Part shown: positions 58,861 through 64,000 of the stretch, piece after piece | How positions within the stretch are numbered: position 1 is the first letter of the stretch | Layout: the number at the start of each line of letters is the position of its first letter | Assembly (NCBI GenBank): GCA_902599445.1 | Contig: CACKFK010000003.1 | Span: 1 to 64,000, forward strand | Direction: 5' to 3' | From: an uncultured Alphaproteobacteria bacterium | GTDB taxonomy: Bacteria; Pseudomonadota; Alphaproteobacteria; Rhodobacterales; Rhodobacteraceae | Length of the DNA: 64,000 nt | Program-made: the position numbers and the translations under genes | The notes under the pieces: model-generated | What the model was told of the DNA's origin: nothing | Database searches by the model: none | The model's input: only the letters and a program-made list of their open reading frames with translations

Positions 58861-59936
58861 GTGAAGTAAAAGAAGCAATTAAGGCGAAGGACAACATTAA
58901 TGAGACTACAGCTATGGCTCATGAGACCACGCTATTAAATCCAAGGTTTTATACCACAAACTTTAAGGAAATGGATGGTCTAAATGTTGATTCAGTCAGA
59001 GCAGACTGGGATGAGCTAATAGCTGAAATGCGATCTGACCCAAATCGGACTCATTTCAAAAAAACAGAAGACTGGGATAAGGTCGATTTTGAAGCTTTAG
59101 AGCCAGGACTCCGAAAAGAGTTGGTTGATTTTCTAGTAAGTTCCTTGACGGCAGAGTTTTCAGGGTGTGTCTTGTATAAAGAGATGAAAAGGCGAGGTAC
59201 AAATCAGGAAATTTGCGAATTATTCGGACTGATGTCACGAGATGAGGCGAGGCATGCAGGCTTTATAAACGACGCTTTGAGAGAAGCGGGTATAGGAGTT
59301 AACTTGGGCTTTCTCACTCGAAAGAAAAACTATACATATTTTACACCAAAGTTTATATATTATGCTACTTATCTGTCAGAAAAGATAGGTTATGCGCGAT
59401 ATATCACTATCTATAGACATCTAGAAAAACATCCGGATAAAAGGTTTCATCCAATTTTTAAATGGTTCGAAAAATGGTGTAATGACGAATTTCGACATGG
59501 TGAAGCTTTTGCACTGATTATGAAGTCTGATCCAAAATTCACCAAAGGTCTAAACGTTTACTGGATCAAATTCTTCTTGGTAGCCGTCTTTGCAACAATG
59601 TGTATTAGGGACCGTGCTCGTCCTGCCTTCCACAAGGCTTTAGATGTTGATATTGATTGGTATGATGATAAGGTCCTGCGAATTACGTCAGAAATTTCAA
59701 GACAAGTCTTTCCAATTGAAATTGATCTTGATCATCCAAGGTGGAAAGCTGGCTTAGCCAAACTGATTAAGGCCTTTAATAATATAGAAGAAGCCAAACG
59801 GCGAGGTGGAATATTTGGGCGCTTAAGGTACTTTGTAGCTGCGACCAGAGCCTTTACAGTTTTTGCAGGCCTTTACTTTATCCCTTCAAAGAAAAATTCA
59901 GTGCCAGATAATTGTCGTCTACAGCCTAGTTACTAA
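58857..59936 (+). CDS. acsF: aerobic Mg-protoporphyrin IX monomethyl ester cyclase
   Basis: A 359-residue di-iron oxygenase. Ligand motifs are 'LTAEFSGCVLYKEMKRR' and 'MSRDEARHAGFINDAL' (ExxH type), with 'WCNDEFRHGEAFALIM' as the second pair. It forms ring E of the bacteriochlorophyll macrocycle using O2. No bchE (anaerobic cyclase) is in the window, so pigment synthesis depends on oxygen as far as can be seen. GAGGAGG precedes the ATG. Confidence 0.97.
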   Translation: MSEVKEAIKAKDNINETTAMAHETTLLNPRFYTTNFKEMDGLNVDSVRADWDELIAEMRSDPNRTHFKKTEDWDKVDFEALEPGLRKELVDFLVSSLTAEFSGCVLYKEMKRRGTNQEICELFGLMSRDEARHAGFINDALREAGIGVNLGFLTRKKNYTYFTPKFIYYATYLSEKIGYARYITIYRHLEKHPDKRFHPIFKWFEKWCNDEFRHGEAFALIMKSDPKFTKGLNVYWIKFFLVAVFATMCIRDRARPAFHKALDVDIDWYDDKVLRITSEISRQVFPIEIDLDHPRWKAGLAKLIKAFNNIEEAKRRGGIFGRLRYFVAATRAFTVFAGLYFIPSKKNSVPDNCRLQPSY

Positions 59937-59948
59937 AAAAGGATATTT

Positions 59949-60809
59949 ATGCATTTTCAATTATTGAATATTTTTGGAATACCCTGGGTTGCAGCTTTAA
60001 CTGCAGTATTTGTTTGGTGGTTTTTGACTGGTCTATTATTATTTATTGTAAAGAAAGTTGATCAAATAAATGAAAATGCTCATCACGTAATAACGATAAT
60101 TTTAACACCCATTTTATTGACGGGGTGTTTGTTATACTGGAATGCGCTTTTTTCCATTAGTTTGGCATCTGTATATTGTTCATTTTTTGGGAGTTTATTA
60201 ATTTGGGCATGGTTCGAACTTGCTTTCTTGACGGGTCTTGTTACTGGACCAATAAAAAAACCTTGCCCTCCTAATATGCCAAATAAGACTCGTTTTATTC
60301 ATGCATGGCAGAATATAGCTTATTCAGAACTTGGTCTCTTGGCTGTACTCTTAACGATGACTTTCATATCAGCTAATGCAGAAAATAGAGTTGGTTTGTG
60401 GACTTTCTGGATATTATTCTGTGCTAGAATTTGTGCTAAATTAAATCTATTTCTGGGTGTTCCAAATGTGAACTCAGAATTCTTGCCATCACCAGTGAAA
60501 CATCTGGCAAGTTATTTTAAGGTTGGGAGTACTAGTTGGTTTTTTCCTCTCTCAATTTCGTTAATTTCATTCACCTTGTTTTTTTGGGTAGATAAAATCT
60601 TTTCAATTAAGGCAGATGATACTTTAGTTATCGGGTATACTTTACTGGCATCTTTAACAGCCTTGGCCTTAGTCGAACATTGGTTTATGGTAGTATCTGT
60701 TAAGGATGCGGAACTCTGGAAATGGATGCTTCCTAATGTTATGGATAAGAAAAAACCAGGCAAGGCAAACAAAAAGAGAATGAGTTCGGAGAAAATACAT
60801 GGATTATGA
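59949..60809 (+). CDS. puhE: PuhE, photosynthesis-cluster membrane protein
   Basis: A 286-residue protein with about seven helices: '[27 protein letters not shown]', '[46 protein letters not shown]' and '[24 protein letters not shown]' match the DUF3623/PuhE family, linked to modulation of bacteriochlorophyll formation in R. capsulatus. The sequence before the ATG (AAGGAT) is a fair ribosome-binding site. It overlaps hemA by 11 bases. Confidence 0.93.
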   Translation: MHFQLLNIFGIPWVAALTAVFVWWFLTGLLLFIVKKVDQINENAHHVITIILTPILLTGCLLYWNALFSISLASVYCSFFGSLLIWAWFELAFLTGLVTGPIKKPCPPNMPNKTRFIHAWQNIAYSELGLLAVLLTMTFISANAENRVGLWTFWILFCARICAKLNLFLGVPNVNSEFLPSPVKHLASYFKVGSTSWFFPLSISLISFTLFFWVDKIFSIKADDTLVIGYTLLASLTALALVEHWFMVVSVKDAELWKWMLPNVMDKKKPGKANKKRMSSEKIHGL

Positions 60810-62013
60810 TCATCTTTTTGACCAGCAAATAAGCCAGTTAAAGGAGGAAGGTAATTATCGTATCTTTGCTGAACTTGAGAGATGCCAAGGTAATTTCCCA
60901 AGAGCAAAGAACTATCAAAGTAAGAATGTTTCCGAAGTTACAGTTTGGTGTTCGAATGATTACCTCGGTATGGGCCAAAACCCTGAAGTATTATTGTCCA
61001 TAGAGACTGCTTTGCGGGAATGCGGAGCAGGAGCTGGAGGGACCAGAAATATTTCTGGTACGAACCATTATCATATTCTTTTAGAAAAAGAGCTGGCCGA
61101 CTTACATGGAAAGGAATCAGCTTTACTTTTTACTTCTGGTTATGTCTCAAATTGGGCAACTCTATCTACTTTAGGAGCTAGGCTGCCAGGATGTACGATT
61201 TTATCGGATGAAAAAAACCATGCTTCGATGATTGAGGGAATAAGACATTCTAGAGCTGGTAAGATGATTTGGCGTCATAATGACCCTGAAGATTTGAGAG
61301 AAAAACTTTCAAGATTACCAAAAGATTCTCCCAAAATTGTGGCTTTTGAAAGTGTTTATTCGATGGATGGAGATATTTCCCCAATTGGGGAAATATGTGA
61401 TGTAGCAGATGAGTACGGTGCAATGACTTACTTAGATGAAGTCCACGCTGTTGGGCTTTACGGAAAAAATGGAGGCGGAATTTCTCAGCAAGAAAATGTT
61501 GCTGATAAGGTTGATCTAATTGAGGGCACTTTGGGTAAGGCTTTTGGTGTATTAGGAGGCTATATCACTGGCTCGTCAAGTCTCTGTGATTTTATTCGAT
61601 CTTTCTCAAGTGGCTTTATTTTTACTACAGCTTTACCACCTTCTGTTGCAGCTGGGGCTTTAACATCAGTTAAGCATCTTAAAGTCAGCCAAATTGAAAG
61701 AGAAAATCAAAAACGAAAAGTAGCTAAGTTACGACATAAGCTTGAATTAGCAGGTATTCCTCATATGATGAATCTTAGCCACATTGTCCCAGTTATGATA
61801 AAGGACCCTGTGAAATGTAGAGAGATTAGCGACATTTTGCTCAATGAGAATGGTATTTATGTTCAACCGATTAATTACCCCACTGTTCCTAAGGGTACGG
61901 AAAGGTTGAGATTTACGCCATCACCATTACATTCAGATGATGATATAGATTATTTGGTTGAATGTTTGGCAAAATTGTGGAAGCAGTGCGCTCTCTCGAG
62001 AGTGGTTGCTTAA
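60799..62013 (+). CDS. hemA: 5-aminolevulinate synthase
   Basis: A 404-residue PLP enzyme of the alpha-oxoamine synthase family: '[19 protein letters not shown]', '[31 protein letters not shown]', '[12 protein letters not shown]' and the PLP-lysine segment '[18 protein letters not shown]'. It condenses glycine and succinyl-CoA to 5-aminolevulinate (Shemin pathway), a trait of Alphaproteobacteria. Placement directly after puhE matches Rhodobacterales clusters. GGAGAAAATAC precedes the ATG. Confidence 0.97.
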   Translation: MDYDHLFDQQISQLKEEGNYRIFAELERCQGNFPRAKNYQSKNVSEVTVWCSNDYLGMGQNPEVLLSIETALRECGAGAGGTRNISGTNHYHILLEKELADLHGKESALLFTSGYVSNWATLSTLGARLPGCTILSDEKNHASMIEGIRHSRAGKMIWRHNDPEDLREKLSRLPKDSPKIVAFESVYSMDGDISPIGEICDVADEYGAMTYLDEVHAVGLYGKNGGGISQQENVADKVDLIEGTLGKAFGVLGGYITGSSSLCDFIRSFSSGFIFTTALPPSVAAGALTSVKHLKVSQIERENQKRKVAKLRHKLELAGIPHMMNLSHIVPVMIKDPVKCREISDILLNENGIYVQPINYPTVPKGTERLRFTPSPLHSDDDIDYLVECLAKLWKQCALSRVVA

Positions 62014-62100
62014 AGGGTTTGCTTGTATAATGAAATTAGAGTAAACCAATTTTTGGATATCGAGTAAATTATTTTTATTATCTTGTTTTGTGAGGGAAAA

Positions 62101-62541
62101 ATGAAAAAACTAATTTTGTTGATGACGACTGTGCTTTTTGCGCTCTCAGTAAATTTATTATCCGCTGCGGAAATTGAGGTAAAAATGTTAAATAAGGATG
62201 CAGATGGTAATAAAATGGTCTTTGAACCTATGCTTATAAAGGCAAATAAAGGAGACACTGTAACTTTTCTTCCTACCGAGAAGGGACATATGGCTGCAAG
62301 TATGAAGGGAATGTTACCTAAAGGAATAAAGAAGTTTAAAGGTAAAATAAACAAAGCTGTAAGTATAGTTGTTTCGGAGGAGGGTCTTTACGGCATTAAG
62401 TGTACTCCACACTTTGCGAATGGCATGATAGCAATCATAGCAGTTGGTGATGTGAATGTGGAAGGTTTTCTTGATGGCAAAAAGATACCCAAAAAATCAA
62501 AGGCCAGAATGGAAGAGATGCTTGCTGAGTTGGCCAAATGA
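62101..62541 (+). CDS. pseudoazurin (blue copper protein)
   Basis: A 146-residue secreted cupredoxin: signal peptide to about Ala22, then the pseudoazurin fold with copper ligands His63 (EKGHMAAS) and Cys101, His104, Met109 in 'KCTPHFANGM'. Pseudoazurin is a periplasmic one-electron carrier that can replace cytochrome c2/c550. It follows hemA by 87 bases, a place where related clusters may encode a cytochrome c, and a TATAAT occurs at 62026-62031. The ATG at 62101 with GAGGGA upstream is chosen over the TTG of the track. Confidence 0.93.
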   Translation: MKKLILLMTTVLFALSVNLLSAAEIEVKMLNKDADGNKMVFEPMLIKANKGDTVTFLPTEKGHMAASMKGMLPKGIKKFKGKINKAVSIVVSEEGLYGIKCTPHFANGMIAIIAVGDVNVEGFLDGKKIPKKSKARMEEMLAELAK

Positions 62542-62557
62542 TGGGCCTTATAGCTTA

Positions 62558-63262
62558 TTAAAAAAGTAGCTGTCGAAGTTCTTTTGGCAGCTGCTCTCGT
62601 TCTAAAGTAACGCATGTATAGTCAGCCTCAGAAAAATTTTCCGCAAGGTGATAAATACTTGGAGAGACAAGGGTTGGTATATTCGCTCCTTTAGCTGCCA
62701 TTAGTCCGATGCGACTATCTTCTATCGCGAGGCATTCTTTTGAGTTTAAAGACGTTTCTTTTAATACTAAATTGTATAGATCAGCCGCGGGTTTTTTTTG
62801 CTTCACTAAGTTTCCGGTCGCTATAGAAGAGAATATTTCTTCAGGTTTTTTATCAAAACAGCTCTTAGTTAATGAAACTAAGTTTGAATAACTAGTCGAT
62901 GTGGCTACGGCCAAGCAAATTTTTTGTTCAAGTGCGGCAGTAATTATTGACCTGATACCTGGCCTCAAAGTTAAAGCTCCTTTTTTAACCAAACTTGCAT
63001 ATATTTCTGTTTTCTTTTTATGAATCAGAGCTATATCATTATCACTTAGCAGTCCATTCTGTTGTGGAAAATGCGTCTGATAAAATTGGATTCGTTCTTT
63101 CCCGCCAGCGATCCTTAGTAATTTAGCGTACAATGATTTGTCCCAGTGCCATTTCAGCCCATTATTCTTGAAAACATCATTGAAGGCTTTTCTATGAAGT
63201 TCCTCCGTCTCTGCCAAGGTGCCATCCACGTCAAATATCAATGCGCTAAATAGATGTTTCAT
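62558..63262 (-). CDS. HAD-superfamily phosphatase, CbbY-like
   Basis: A 234-residue HAD hydrolase: nucleophile motif 'IFDVDGTLAETEELHRKAFNDVF', 'WHWDKSLYAKLLRIAGGKERI' (a CbbY-type cap), 'LAVATSTSYSNL' (motif II) and 'PAADLYNLVLKE' / 'AIEDSRIGLMAAKGA' (motifs III and IV). CbbY removes xylulose-1,5-bisphosphate, a RuBisCO inhibitor, but close relatives act as general sugar phosphatases. The ATG at 63262 with GGAGAAAT upstream is chosen. No RuBisCO gene is in the window. Confidence 0.82.
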   Translation of the reverse strand: MKHLFSALIFDVDGTLAETEELHRKAFNDVFKNNGLKWHWDKSLYAKLLRIAGGKERIQFYQTHFPQQNGLLSDNDIALIHKKKTEIYASLVKKGALTLRPGIRSIITAALEQKICLAVATSTSYSNLVSLTKSCFDKKPEEIFSSIATGNLVKQKKPAADLYNLVLKETSLNSKECLAIEDSRIGLMAAKGANIPTLVSPSIYHLAENFSEADYTCVTLEREQLPKELRQLLF

Positions 63263-63382
63263 ATTTCTCCAATACTTTACCAATGACAGGTCGTGATCTA
63301 AAATAAGACCAATAGGTTAACGGTTAGGTGCCATTGAGACTACCTATAAAGAGAAATGACAATCAAGTTAAGGAGATTTTAG

Positions 63383-63775
63383 ATGGAAAAAACATTATTT
63401 GAAGTTGGGTTAGAGGAAAGGAAAGCTACTCTAGGGGAAAAATATGTAACGGACAACTTGGCTAATGCCGATGATTTTTCTAAACCTTTTCAAGAAATGA
63501 TGACAGGTTGGTGTTGGGGTTTTGGATGGGGCGACAAATGTATTGATAGAAAAACGAGATCTATGATGAACCTCACTATGTTGGGAGCATTAGGAAAAAT
63601 GGGAGAATGGAGAATACATTGCCGCGGTGCTTTAAAAAATGGAGTTACGAAGGAACAAATCCGGGCCATTATTCACGTAATTGGCATTTATTGCGGTGTC
63701 CCACAAGCACTAGAGTGTTTTAGGGCTGCTAACGATGTATTTAAAGATTCTGATATACACGATAAAGAAAAATGA
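63383..63775 (+). CDS. carboxymuconolactone decarboxylase family protein
   Basis: A 130-residue CMD/AhpD-fold protein: 'FQEMMTGWCWGFGWGDKCIDRKTRSMMNLTMLGALGKMGEWRIHCRGALKNGVTKEQIRAIIHVIGIYCGVPQALECF'. PcaC-type enzymes decarboxylate gamma-carboxymuconolactone in protocatechuate breakdown, but many relatives have other roles; the surrounding genes do not settle it. AAGGAG precedes the ATG. A 110-base gap without recognisable signals follows before xdhA. Confidence 0.85.
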   Translation: MEKTLFEVGLEERKATLGEKYVTDNLANADDFSKPFQEMMTGWCWGFGWGDKCIDRKTRSMMNLTMLGALGKMGEWRIHCRGALKNGVTKEQIRAIIHVIGIYCGVPQALECFRAANDVFKDSDIHDKEK

Positions 63776-63885
63776 GTTATGTAAACATCTTGGTTGTCTA
63801 ACAAATGAAAATTATTAATAGTATTATTAGTGATCGGGTTTGATGATGCATTTTAAAAACAAACGACAACAAAAAGCCTAATGGG

Positions 63886-64000
63886 ATGGAGATTCAATTT
63901 TACCTAAATCAAGATTTAATTAGCGTTTCAAATCGGGATCCCACTCAAACTCTATTGGATTTTCTGAGATTGGATCGGAAACTTACTGGAACGAAAGAGG
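63886..64000 (+). CDS. xdhA: xanthine dehydrogenase small subunit, N-terminal part (3' truncated)
   Basis: The frame from the ATG at 63886 stays open to the window end and reads MEIQFYLNQDLISV..., then 'TLLDFLRLDRKLTGTKE', the start of the [2Fe-2S] ferredoxin-like domain of XdhA; the cluster cysteines would follow beyond the edge. It should carry electrons in purine oxidation. Another molybdenum-hydroxylase iron-sulfur subunit is possible because only 38 residues are visible. Confidence 0.7.
   Translation, partial: MEIQFYLNQDLISVSNRDPTQTLLDFLRLDRKLTGTKE

Overview
The window is an AT-rich (roughly 40% GC by eye), gene-dense bacterial chromosome segment. It carries a complete photosynthesis gene cluster (PGC) for bacteriochlorophyll a and spheroidenone-type carotenoids, about 18.0 to 62.5 kb. 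The gene order (crtA-bchIDO divergent from crtI-B-tspO, crtCD divergent from crtEF-bchCXYZ-pufQBALM, idi-bchP-bch2-bchG-ppsR-ppaA divergent from bchFNBHLM-lhaA-puhBC-bciE-acsF-puhE-hemA) is the Roseobacter/Rhodobacter layout. bciE, pufQ, crtA and ALAS-type hemA all point to an alphaproteobacterium. The only Mg-protoporphyrin cyclase seen is the O2-dependent AcsF; no bchE is present. Together with the low GC, this suggests an uncultured, probably marine, aerobic anoxygenic phototroph.

Layout. 0-5 kb: a DUF1365 / cyclopropane-synthase-like / MFS / SDR / DUF6134-like group that resembles the singlet-oxygen (RpoE-ChrR) lipid-modification cluster of Rhodobacter. 5-16 kb: housekeeping and transport genes (MscS channel, AlaX editing protein, tRNA-Ser, MFS, TrkH, CoA transferase, DksA-like, enoyl-CoA hydratase, EamA). 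16-18 kb: a flavocytochrome c sulfide dehydrogenase pair immediately downstream of crtA-bchIDO on the same strand. 18-38.8 kb: the crt-bch-puf half of the PGC, ending in a strong terminator after puhA. 38.9-40.8 kb: dxs. 40.8-47 kb: leftward idi-bchP-bch2-bchG-ppsR-ppaA. 47.5-62 kb: rightward bchF...hemA. 62-64 kb: pseudoazurin, a CbbY-type phosphatase, a carboxymuconolactone-decarboxylase-family protein and the start of xanthine dehydrogenase XdhA.

How it works together. Dxs, Idi, CrtE and HemA supply isoprenoid and tetrapyrrole precursors. BchIDH, BchM, AcsF/BciE, BchLNB, BchXYZ, BchF, BchC, BchG and BchP build bacteriochlorophyll a. CrtE, B, I, C, D, F and A build spheroidenone-series carotenoids. 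PufBA (LH1) and PufL/PufM/PuhA (reaction centre) are assembled with PufQ, LhaA, PuhB, PuhC and PuhE. PpsR and PpaA/AerR provide redox/light control; near-perfect TGT-N12-ACA sites lie at the bchC, crtD/crtE and bchF/ppaA control regions, several of them on top of sigma70-like promoters.

Most notable points. (i) puhA has moved from its usual lhaA-puhA-puhB place into the puf operon, so all three reaction-centre subunits form pufQBALM-puhA. (ii) pufC is absent, and the periplasmic electron carriers encoded beside the cluster are a pseudoazurin and a diheme cytochrome whose N-terminal half looks like cytochrome c2 and which is paired with a sulfide dehydrogenase flavoprotein. (iii) PpsR sites are duplicated over promoters. 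No insertion sequence, phage or CRISPR array was seen.
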